A DNA stretch of 9,013 nucleotides from SBAX01 sp964421865 (lineage in GTDB: Bacteria; Planctomycetota; Phycisphaerae; UBA1845): the NCBI GenBank assembly GCA_964421865.1, contig CAYQZH010000186.1:1-9013 (forward strand). The letters run 5' to 3'. The notes beneath the pieces are model-generated. The model made no database searches. It saw only the letters and a program-made list of their open reading frames with translations, and was not told where the DNA came from. Shown in pieces: positions 1-5,241 of the stretch. Both the position numbers and the translations under genes were made by a program. The stretch's first letter is position 1. Each line of letters opens with the position of its first letter.

Positions 1-103
1 GAACTGCGCAAGCAGGAGAACCTGAAACTGCGACAACGACTCATCCCCCGGCGGCGGGAGGAAGACCGTTATTCGACGAGGCCGGTTGTCTCACTTTGAG
101 TGA

Positions 104-277
104 AACAAATCACATCACCTCAAGGCGTTTTCCGAGATCGCCGCGCTTTATGAGGTCGATCCGATCGAAGATCTCCGACCCGTCTGTCCAAACTGTCACG
201 CTAGGCTGCACCGGAACTCTCCACCAATGAGTATCGAAGCCTTGCGGGCGTGCTTAGACCAGCAACGCCATCCATAA
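104..277 (+). pseudogene. HNH endonuclease, C-terminal remnant
   Basis: The frame ending at TAA 275-277 encodes 57 residues that read as the end of an HNH nuclease of the McrA-like type: a His-His pair (HHLKAFSEI), then YEVDPIEDLRPV, then CPNCHARLHR, then PPMSIEALRA. The HH pair, the Asn of CPNCH and the final His are the expected metal-binding and catalytic positions. The frame is closed upstream by TGA at 101-103 and has no start codon before the HH pair. The N-terminal part of such proteins, usually with an earlier CxxC zinc pair, is absent in this frame, and I could not recover it in the other two frames over bases 1-103. I infer a truncated or frameshifted gene whose remaining fragment should be inactive. 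A sequencing frameshift just upstream remains possible. The family call is strong; the pseudogene status is moderately sure. Confidence 0.68.
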
Positions 278-536
278 AGGTCCTCAGCGGTTTCGGTCCA
301 TGGCGTGAGCGTGATGCCCACCCTCCCCTCGTCGCTTCGTGGCCCGGCACGATAAGACCGGCCACCTACTCTAAGACTGCGATCGGTCGCTTCGTCGGGC
401 CTTCGCACGGTGGTTGGCGAGGCGGTCGAGGGTTTGCGTCCAGCCTGCTGCCATCTCGTCCCGATCGGAGCGGCCTCGGTTTTGGCATGCGGGTCTCGAC
501 GACCCCCCTTCGGGCTTCGTCCTCGGTCGCCCTCAG

Positions 537-554
537 CCCCCTTTGTAAAGGGGG
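537..554. repeat. Perfect palindrome CCCCCTTT-GT-AAAGGGGG
   Basis: Eight bases on each side pair perfectly around GT, and a further G-run follows at 563-568. The paired C-run/G-run around a short A/T core resembles dispersed intergenic palindromes of other bacterial genomes. A two-base centre is too tight for an RNA hairpin without opening the inner pairs, so it may act as a DNA element instead. Confidence 0.45.
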
Positions 555-575
555 AGGTTGTAGGGGGGACGCTCT

Positions 576-614
576 CCGGGGGTCGCGTCCGCCGTGGGCG
601 GACTTGACCCCCGG
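576..614. repeat. Long GC-rich hairpin
   Basis: Outer arms CCGGGGGTC (576-584) and GACCCCCGG (606-614) pair over nine bases. Inner arms GTCCGCC (587-593) and GGCGGAC (597-603) pair over seven bases around a GTG loop. A 2x2 internal loop (GC opposite TT) separates the two stems. This is the strongest secondary structure in the spacer. No T-run follows on either strand, so it is not a standard intrinsic terminator. Confidence 0.6.
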
Positions 615-625
615 CTACCATCGCG

Positions 626-640
626 GACCCCTTCGGGGTC
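626..640. repeat. Hairpin GACCCC-TTC-GGGGTC
   Basis: A perfect six-base stem closes a three-base loop twelve bases after the long hairpin. Its arms can also pair with the GGGGTC/GACCCC arms of that hairpin, so alternative folds between the two are possible. No T-run follows it on the + strand; on the - strand it leads into GC-rich sequence. Confidence 0.5.
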
Positions 641-658
641 AAACGTCGTGTCGCTTCC

Positions 659-674
659 GCTCCACGCTCTGATA
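659..674. repeat. 16-base direct repeat, copy 1
   Basis: GCTCCACGCTCTGATA occurs here and again at 750-765, 91 bases apart. A partial match, GCTCCACGC, occurs at 924-932. The spacing is irregular and the sequence between the copies is not conserved, so this is not a CRISPR-type repeat. Confidence 0.5.
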
Positions 675-749
675 GACCCATCCCTCGCGCTCCGGGTTCG
701 GATTGTCCGCTCGCTGCCGGTCGCGGCTCCGACAGGTCCGGTCGCCGGC

Positions 750-765
750 GCTCCACGCTCTGATA
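750..765. repeat. 16-base direct repeat, copy 2
   Basis: Exact second copy of the word at 659-674. It lies just before the GCCACCC/GGGTGGC hairpin (769-775 with 781-787, five-base loop). Confidence 0.5.
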
Positions 766-954
766 TTCGCCACCCACGAGGGGTGGCGCTACATCCCCGG
801 GGACAAGCCCCGACGCTACATTGGCCCCGCGCTTGCGCATGGGGTTCGGACGGGTCGTGTCGCTCCCGGCGCGGCGGGGTCCGCAGGCTCGCGCCGCGCG
901 GCTCTGATGGGCCGCGTCGCTCCCGCTCCACGCCTCGGGTTCATGGACGGAAAA

Positions 955-2109
955 CTAGTGTTTAGCCAGCTCGCGGGCGATGACGATGCGTTGGATTTCG
1001 CTGGTGCCCTCGTAGATGGAGGTGATCCGCGCGTCGCGGTAGAGTTGCTCGACGCGACAATCGCGGACGTACCCTGCGCCGCCGTGGACCTGGACGGCAC
1101 GGTAGGCGATGCGGTTGGCGGCCTCGGAGGCGTAGAGCTTGGCCATCGAGCTGGCACTGCGGTTGGTCTCCCCCGCGTCCACCGCACAGGCCGCCCGCCA
1201 GACCAACGCCTTGGCCGCTTCCAATTCCACGGCGCTGTCCGCGATCATCTCCGCGACGGCCTGGAAGGATCCGATGGGCCGACCGAACTGCTCCCGCTGC
1301 CGAGCGTAGGCGACCATCTCGCTCAGACAGGCCTCGCCGATGCCCGTGGATTGGGCGGCGATGCCGATGCGCCCCTGGTTGAGGCTGGCGAGGCAGACTT
1401 CCAACCCCTTGCCGCGTTGACCGACGAGGTGGTCCGCGGGAACGAAAACATCCGTGAAGTGAATGACCGCGGTCTCGCTGCCGCGAATCCCCATTTTCCC
1501 TTGGATTTTGGTTCGCGCGATCCCCGGCCGGCGGGCGTCGATCATCAGGGCGCAGTAGTTTTCAGGCTCGGGGAGGCCTTTGAGGCGCACCACGGTGAAC
1601 ATCCAGCCGGCGCTGATTCCGTTGGTGACCCACATCTTCTCGCCGTTGACTCGGAATCCGCCCTCGACCTCTTCGGCCGCTGTCTTCACGCCCGCGGCGT
1701 CGCTGCCCGCACCCGCCTCCGAGACGGCGAAGGCCGCGAAGTTCGCCGGATCGCCCCATGCCGACAGCCACGTGCTTCGCAGCGGCTCGCGTACGAACCG
1801 ATCGACGATCCCGCCCACGAGGCTGTGAACGGCGATCGTGACTCCCACCGACGGCGACCAGACGGACACTTCATGAAGGATGGCGGCGTAAGTCCGATAC
1901 GCACAGCCGACGCCGCCCAGTATTTCCGGTACGAGCAGGTTGAGGAATCCGATCTCGGAAAGTTTGGGAAGGGCGGCGGCGACGGATGACTCGTCCAGGT
2001 CGCAGGCCCGGTCCAGCGGCAGAAGCTCGGTGCGGGCGAACTCCCGCGCCGTGTGAAGGATGAGGGATTGGTCTTCGCCGAAGACGAAGTCAACTGGGGC
2101 GAGCGGCAT
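955..2109 (-). CDS. Acyl-CoA dehydrogenase (short/branched-chain type)
   Basis: A 384-residue flavoprotein of the normal family length. It is expected to catalyse FAD-dependent alpha,beta-dehydrogenation of acyl-CoA in the cytoplasm, passing electrons to electron-transfer flavoprotein. The N-terminal helical domain covers about residues 1-120. The middle beta domain carries the first family signature around 128-137 (AVSEAGAGSD) and WVTNG at 160-164. The C-terminal helical domain carries QFGRPIGSFQ near 284, QVHGGAGY at 340-347 and IYEGTSEIQR at 365-374. Glu367 sits where the catalytic base lies in butyryl/short-branched-chain enzymes, unlike isovaleryl-CoA dehydrogenase, whose base is on another helix. 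Substrate chain length cannot be fixed from sequence. The ATG at 2107-2109 follows GGGAG at an unusually long distance (12-13 bases). A candidate promoter lies at 2211-2239. It is not tightly linked to trpB and has no other beta-oxidation gene beside it in this window. Confidence 0.95.
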   Translation of the reverse strand: MPLAPVDFVFGEDQSLILHTAREFARTELLPLDRACDLDESSVAAALPKLSEIGFLNLLVPEILGGVGCAYRTYAAILHEVSVWSPSVGVTIAVHSLVGGIVDRFVREPLRSTWLSAWGDPANFAAFAVSEAGAGSDAAGVKTAAEEVEGGFRVNGEKMWVTNGISAGWMFTVVRLKGLPEPENYCALMIDARRPGIARTKIQGKMGIRGSETAVIHFTDVFVPADHLVGQRGKGLEVCLASLNQGRIGIAAQSTGIGEACLSEMVAYARQREQFGRPIGSFQAVAEMIADSAVELEAAKALVWRAACAVDAGETNRSASSMAKLYASEAANRIAYRAVQVHGGAGYVRDCRVEQLYRDARITSIYEGTSEIQRIVIARELAKH

Positions 2110-2210
2110 CTGGGCCCGTTACTCCCACGGTAGCGCTCGCCGATCCGACCGCTCCGCAGCACGGGCAGAGCCGCACAGTTCCCATCATCAGTCGCTGAAC
2201 GAGCACGGTA

Positions 2211-2239
2211 AGTATAGGGAGTCCGCCGCTCCAATACAA
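2211..2239 (-). promoter_or_regulatory. Candidate promoter of the acyl-CoA dehydrogenase
   Basis: On the - strand, TTGTAT (2239-2234) and TATACT (2216-2211) are separated by 17 bases. The -10 box matches the sigma70 consensus in five of six positions and is identical to the -10 box of the mazEF promoter in this window. The -35 box matches only its TTG. A transcript would start near 2204, about 95 bases before the ATG. The position just after a probable terminator supports the call. Confidence 0.45.
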
Positions 2240-2270
2240 CCGCGACCTTGGGGTCGGACGGCTTTGGAGA

Positions 2271-2314
2271 TGAAAATATCGCGACCGACATGCCCGTTGG
2301 GACACGTCGGTCGC
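2271..2314 (-). terminator. Probable intrinsic terminator downstream of trpB
   Basis: GCGACCGAC at 2281-2289 pairs perfectly with GTCGGTCGC at 2306-2314, and the inner bases CCC-GTT-GGG can extend the stem. Read on the - strand the hairpin is followed by GATATTTTCA (2280-2271), a short and interrupted T-run. It lies about 366 bases past the trpB stop and immediately before the candidate promoter of the next gene. The stem is strong and the T-run weak, so termination may be partial. An operator role is the main alternative. Confidence 0.5.
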
Positions 2315-2680
2315 GTGCGGCGGCGCCCCCGCCAGGGCCGCCTTCTCTCAGCTTTCCCCCAGCGCTTTTGGGTCCCCCCTTCGCGCCGTTCCCAGTCTCT
2401 CCCCGGCGTAGGCCGGAGGCTGTCACGACAGGTTTTTGCGTTTGCCCGAGCCGCGTCATGCGCGCGTGCCCGTGCTCATCCCTCCCCAAGAAGCACGTCT
2501 CGTGCCGCGATGCGCTATTCCCCTTGCGCCGCGGCGAAAGGTGATTTGGCGGCCGTGAAGGGGGTTTTTGCGGTGACGGACTGCCGACGGCGTTGCGGAG
2601 GTGGGTGGGAGGGGCCGGCGACTCACCACCCAACGTGGGTAACCGCCCCCAGCCGGGACGGCAGCGATGACTCGGCGCTG

Positions 2681-3922
2681 TCACTCGGAGAACCGGTTGA
2701 GGAGGCGTCCGACTTCGACGACGTCCTTGTCGCCGCGGCCCGACAGGTTCACAACGATCGTGTGCTCTTTGGGCATCGTCGGGGCGATTCGCAGGACATG
2801 CGCTACGGCGTGAGCCGGCTCCAGCGCGGGGATGATCCCCTCGGTTTCGCTGAGCGTCGTGAAGGCGCGGAGCGCCGCGGCGTCGTCGACGGCTACGTAC
2901 TCCACCCGACCGCTCTCTTTCCAGAAAGCGTGTTCCGGTCCGACGCCGGGATAATCCAAACCGGCGGAGACGGAGTGCACCGGCATGGTCTGGCCGTCAT
3001 CGTCCTGAAGAACGTACGTCCGCATTCCGTGGAGAATGCCGGGCGCCCCGGCGGTGAGGGTCGCGGCGTGTCGGCCGGGCTTGAGGCCCTCGCCGGCGGC
3101 CTCCACGCCGATGAGTTTCACACTCACGTCATCGAGAAATGCGGAGAAGATTCCCGCGGCGTTGCTTCCGCCGCCCACGCACGCTACGACGCAGTCGGGG
3201 AGCTTCCCGCTCCGTTCCAACATCTGCGCTCTCGTTTCACGTCCCACGATGCTCTGGAAGTCGCGGACCATCAATGGGTACGGATGTGGGCCCATGACGC
3301 TGCCGATGACGTAGTGGGTGTGGTCGCTGGTGGCCATCCAGTCGCGCATCGCGGCGTTGATGGCGTCCTTGAGCGTCTTCTGTCCGGTGTCCACGGAGAC
3401 CACCTTCGCGCCGAGCAGCTCCATACGAAAGACGTTGAGTTTCTGGCGGCGGATATCCTCCGCACCCATATAGACGGTGCACTCCAACCCGAAGTGGGCG
3501 GCGGCGGTGGCCGTGGCAACGCCGTGCTGCCCCGCACCGGTCTCGGCGATCACCCGACGCTTGCCCATCCGCCGGGTGAGCAGCAGTTGCCCCAGGGTGT
3601 TGTTGATCTTGTGGGCACCGGTGTGGTTGAGATCTTCGCGCTTGAAGTGGATTCGTGCGCCGCGGAGTTGGTCGCTGAGGCGCGAGGCCGGATACAGCGG
3701 ACTCGGGCGGCCGACGTAGGTCGTGAGCAGTTGGTGCAACTCCTCCCAGAACGCGCGTTCGGATCGCGCTTGGGCGTAGACCTCGCCCAACTCGATCACG
3801 GCGGCCATCAGTGTTTCCGGGACGAACCGTCCGCCGAAGGCCCCGAACCGACCCGTGGCGTCGGGATCCCAACGACTGCTCTGCGGCGGCATGACGTCGA
3901 TCTGCATCTCCGACCTCTCCAT
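2681..3922 (-). CDS. trpB: Tryptophan synthase beta chain
   Basis: A 413-residue PLP enzyme that joins indole and L-serine to make L-tryptophan, normally in an alpha2beta2 complex. GRFGAFGGRFVPETLM near residues 25-39 is the typical beta-chain opening. Lys105 in HTGAHKINN is the PLP-bound lysine, and Glu127 in AETGAGQHG is the catalytic acid. GGGSNA at 250-255 is the phosphate-binding loop, Asp323 lies in GLDYPGVGPEH, and Ser394 in SGRGDKD faces the pyridine nitrogen. All key residues are present, so the enzyme should be active. The ATG at 3922 has a weak AAAGG eight bases upstream. A second ATG at 3907 has AGAGG six bases upstream and would remove five residues; either may be used. No trpA or other trp gene lies in the window. 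The toxin gene ends 80 bases upstream on the same strand, so read-through from the mazEF promoter is possible. It appears to be the TrpB1 form, not the stand-alone TrpB2 form, but I could not verify this by alignment. Confidence 0.97.
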   Translation of the reverse strand: MERSEMQIDVMPPQSSRWDPDATGRFGAFGGRFVPETLMAAVIELGEVYAQARSERAFWEELHQLLTTYVGRPSPLYPASRLSDQLRGARIHFKREDLNHTGAHKINNTLGQLLLTRRMGKRRVIAETGAGQHGVATATAAAHFGLECTVYMGAEDIRRQKLNVFRMELLGAKVVSVDTGQKTLKDAINAAMRDWMATSDHTHYVIGSVMGPHPYPLMVRDFQSIVGRETRAQMLERSGKLPDCVVACVGGGSNAAGIFSAFLDDVSVKLIGVEAAGEGLKPGRHAATLTAGAPGILHGMRTYVLQDDDGQTMPVHSVSAGLDYPGVGPEHAFWKESGRVEYVAVDDAAALRAFTTLSETEGIIPALEPAHAVAHVLRIAPTMPKEHTIVVNLSGRGDKDVVEVGRLLNRFSE

Positions 3923-4002
3923 GATCCGCGCCTTTGTCGATTCCCCGATTCGCCGCGTTCATTTTCGCCCGACCAACGCACGTCGCAAGACGCTTCCGCG
4001 CC

Positions 4003-4344
4003 CTACACCCCGAGAAGGATCCGCAGACGGTCATCCACCTCCGCTTGTGCCGTCGGCGAGATCATTCCCAAACGTCTGGCCAACCGTTCCTTGGCCACGC
4101 TGCGGACGTCTTCGCACTTGATGTAGCTCGTGGACTTCAACCCGCCCTCCGGCGGTCTCATCTCGACGTGGAAAGGGATATGTTTCGCCTTGGTCGTAAT
4201 CGGCAAGACCACAACCAGCCCGGCGGGGCCGTGGTTGAACGGATCGACGGAAACGACCAGGCCCGGCCGCTTGCCCGCCTGCTCATGTCCGCGGGTAGGG
4301 TTCAGATCGACCAGCCAGACTTCGCCGCGCGAAGGATCGGGCAC
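4003..4344 (-). CDS. MazF/PemK-family endoribonuclease toxin
   Basis: A 113-residue protein of usual MazF/PemK length. Family members are ribosome-independent mRNA interferases that cut at short sequence-specific sites and arrest growth. The N-terminal RGEVWLVDLNPTRGHEQAGKRPGLVVS shape (residues 6-32) is the family hallmark; Arg26 of KRP and Thr50/Thr51 of LPITTK match the usual active-site positions. IKCEDVRSVAKERL (75-88) corresponds to the conserved second half. The start is GTG at 4344-4342, preceded by GGAGG about ten bases upstream within the end of the antitoxin gene. Only two bases separate the antitoxin stop from this start, so translation is very likely coupled. All expected catalytic positions are present, so the toxin looks intact. 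Its cleavage site cannot be predicted here. Confidence 0.92.
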   Translation of the reverse strand: MPDPSRGEVWLVDLNPTRGHEQAGKRPGLVVSVDPFNHGPAGLVVVLPITTKAKHIPFHVEMRPPEGGLKSTSYIKCEDVRSVAKERLARRLGMISPTAQAEVDDRLRILLGV

Positions 4345-4346
4345 GG

Positions 4347-4595
4347 TCAGTCACCCTCCAACCCGTCGCTCAGCGCCGCGTCCCACGCCGCACGCTCGTC
4401 GAGCTCGGCCTTCCACTTTGTCGGGTCGCGACGCAGCGCAGCGTAGGCCTCGTTCGCCTCCGTGAGGAAGCATTCCCGGCGATACGCTTCAACGGCGTCC
4501 TCCAGCACGGCCTGCATGGTTCGACCGGAGCGCACCGCAAGGTCGCGGAGAATGGCTTGACTCGTCAGACTTACGCGAACGGCGGCACTCGACAA
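4347..4595 (-). CDS. Ribbon-helix-helix antitoxin of the MazF-type toxin
   Basis: An 82-residue protein that should bind its own promoter and neutralise the toxin encoded two bases downstream. VRVSLTS (residues 6-12) forms the ribbon strand, followed by AILRDLAVRSG and TMQAVLEDAVEAYRR, the two helices of a ribbon-helix-helix fold. The acidic, Trp-containing tail (about 44-82, with KWKAEL and AAWDAAL) is typical of toxin-binding tails. I chose the TTG at 4595-4593 because GGAG lies eight bases upstream (4607-4604). The longer open frame back to 4652 begins exactly on the -35 box of the promoter and spans the -10 box, so it cannot be translated from that promoter. CTG at 4601 is a less likely alternative. 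Antitoxin identity rests on fold pattern and position. Confidence 0.85.
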   Translation of the reverse strand: MSSAAVRVSLTSQAILRDLAVRSGRTMQAVLEDAVEAYRRECFLTEANEAYAALRRDPTKWKAELDERAAWDAALSDGLEGD

Positions 4596-4611
4596 GGGCA
4601 GTTCTCCATCC

Positions 4612-4642
4612 TGTACACAATTTAGTATACTACCCTGTATAC
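4612..4642 (-). promoter_or_regulatory. Predicted operator repeats of the toxin-antitoxin promoter
   Basis: Three short palindromic words are spaced at roughly one helical turn: GTATAC at 4637-4642, GTATAC at 4625-4630 (centres 12 bases apart) and TGTACA at 4612-4617 (13 bases further). They cover the spacer, the -10 box and the start region. Ribbon-helix-helix antitoxins commonly bind such short repeats, so autorepression is a likely reading. This is inference from pattern. Confidence 0.55.
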
Positions 4643-4652
4643 CCGCTGTCAA
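4624..4652 (-). promoter_or_regulatory. Promoter of the mazEF-type operon
   Basis: On the - strand, TTGACA (4652-4647) is a perfect -35 box and TATACT (4629-4624) a near-perfect -10 box, with an optimal 17-base spacer. Transcription should start near 4617, giving a leader of only about 20 bases that contains the GGAG at 4607-4604 before the TTG start at 4595. It is the best promoter in the window and stands out against GC-rich surroundings. Confidence 0.85.
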
Positions 4653-4669
4653 CCCTGAATCTGCCGACT

Positions 4670-4897
4670 TCAGGCCGCCTCGAAGTCGCGAACGTGGGGC
4701 AGTTCGTTGGCGGCGATCGGGCGAACCTGCTCGACGGTGAGCGATACAACGGCAACCGTTTCGCCCGCGAGGGTCACGAATTCGACTTCATACCCCCCGG
4801 TTTCATGCGTTAGAACCACGGTACCGACGTCGCCGCGCTTGAGCCTGTGCTTGCGGAGGTTCGTCGTCAGCACCACCCTGTCCAACTCCCGAATCAC
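4670..4897 (-). CDS. DUF4926-like small protein, possible antitoxin
   Basis: A 75-residue protein whose body matches the DUF4926 pattern as I recall it: ELDRVVLTTNL, then HRLKRGDVGTVV (17-28), then YEVEFV (36-41), then a Val-rich strand ending EQVRPI. It is predicted to be a small all-beta, SH3-like domain; no catalytic residues are apparent. The function of the family is unknown to me. I chose the GTG at 4897-4895, which overlaps the TGA of the preceding gene as GTGA and has GGAG nine bases upstream. A GTG at 4912 would add five residues. The frame remains open further upstream but there overlaps the preceding gene. Gene order and coupling suggest that it partners the DUF6883-like protein, perhaps as antitoxin or immunity protein. 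The family match is from memory and the partner role is inference. Confidence 0.75.
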   Translation of the reverse strand: MIRELDRVVLTTNLRKHRLKRGDVGTVVLTHETGGYEVEFVTLAGETVAVVSLTVEQVRPIAANELPHVRDFEAA

Positions 4898-5241
4898 GAT
4901 CGTCGTCTCCACGCGGGGTACGCCGTCACCAGCCTTGGAATAGTACGGCCAGCCTCGACAAACCAGACGGAGCGTATCGTCGGGGTACGACCGTCCGGAG
5001 ACCTCAGCGGCCCCGCGATAGTATATCGTCGTCCGAACACGGATTCTTCTACGGACTCCAATTCCTGTTCCCATGCGTGATCCCGCAGCGCCCGCGCAAG
5101 GACTTGCCAGGCTCCGACCTTGAACCCGAAGCGCCCGAACCAAACCGCCTTCGTGCGCCCCTCAGGGTGAGTAGAGGACAGCAGGTACCGTACAACTTTG
5201 CTCCGGGCGACGATGGCGCGATCGAACTGCGGCAGCTTCAT
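4894..5241 (-). CDS. DUF6883-like protein, possible toxin
   Basis: A 115-residue protein that I recognise as DUF6883-like: MKLP start, then VVRYLLSSTHPEGRTKAVWF (16-35) with the conserved His25-Pro26-x-Gly28-x-x-Lys31, then GRFGF, then a long helix, GRRYTIAGPL (70-79), PDGRTPTIRSVWF and RLVTAYP near the C-terminus. Related HPxGxxKA segments occur, as I recall, in C-terminal domains of polymorphic toxins, and the conserved His, Lys and Arg residues would suit a small nuclease. That is not proven. Its ATG overlaps the symporter stop as ATGA, and its own stop overlaps the next start as GTGA, so all three genes should be translated together. There is no signal peptide or membrane segment, which indicates a cytoplasmic protein. 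Alternative: a non-toxic regulatory protein. Confidence 0.75.
   Translation of the reverse strand: MKLPQFDRAIVARSKVVRYLLSSTHPEGRTKAVWFGRFGFKVGAWQVLARALRDHAWEQELESVEESVFGRRYTIAGPLRSPDGRTPTIRSVWFVEAGRTIPRLVTAYPAWRRRS

Larger units (their letters stand above)
278..954. other. Non-coding spacer rich in hairpins and short repeats
   Basis: No convincing gene lies here. Several frames stay open on both strands only because the GC-rich sequence lacks stops; their translations are low-complexity Arg/Pro/Gly/Ser strings without family features. The stretch holds at least seven perfect or near-perfect inverted repeats: 491-505, 537-554, 576-614, 626-640, 769-787, 798-812 and 869-899. It also holds repeated words: a 16-base copy at 659-674 and 750-765, CGCTACAT at 787-794 and 814-821, and GTCGTGTCGCT at 645-655 and 854-864. 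It lies between the HNH remnant and the 3' end of the acyl-CoA dehydrogenase gene, so the neighbouring reading frames converge on it. It could be a decayed intergenic repeat cluster, an untranslated structured RNA, or simple spacer. Confidence 0.6.
2110..2680. other. Intergenic region between trpB and the acyl-CoA dehydrogenase
   Basis: A 571-base gap on the transcribed (-) strand. It contains a hairpin followed by a T-rich run (2271-2314, read right to left) and then a promoter-like pair (2239 to 2211), in the order expected for one transcript ending and the next starting. The 366 bases at 2315-2680 show no coding signal that I trust. Open frames on both strands there give basic, Pro/Arg/Gly-rich strings without recognisable motifs. 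The only other structure seen is a small hairpin at 2628-2640 (ACCCA-ACG-TGGGT). Confidence 0.6.

Noticed and set aside
1..99. Open frame from the left edge ending at TGA 97-99, charged and Lys/Arg/Gln-rich
   Set aside because: It is only 32 residues, another frame is open over the same bases, and no family feature is recognisable. It could be a gene end, but the sequence here does not decide it.
645..932. CRISPR-like or tandem repeat array
   Set aside because: The repeat copies are few, unequal in length and irregularly spaced, with no uniform spacers.
196..965. Overlapping open frames on both strands in the left spacer
   Set aside because: They are open by GC bias alone, give Arg/Pro/Ser/Gly strings, and cross the hairpins and repeats.
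703..1989. Plus-strand open frame opposite the acyl-CoA dehydrogenase
   Set aside because: It is a mirror frame of a clear 384-residue enzyme, with no independent domain or ribosome binding site.
2060..4126. Very long plus-strand open frame opposite trpB and the toxin
   Set aside because: It is antisense to a fully recognisable trpB and mazF-type gene; its translation has no family motifs and reflects third-position GC bias.
4596..4652. N-terminal extension of the antitoxin
   Set aside because: It would begin on the -35 box and run through the -10 box of its own promoter.
4654..4674. CCTGAA/TTCAGG hairpin as terminator of the symporter cassette
   Set aside because: The stem has six pairs around a nine-base loop, overlaps the stop codon and is followed by no T-run; too weak to call.
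4898..5143. Upstream extension of the DUF4926-like frame
   Set aside because: It would overlap the DUF6883-like gene almost fully. The family body begins at the coupled GTG.
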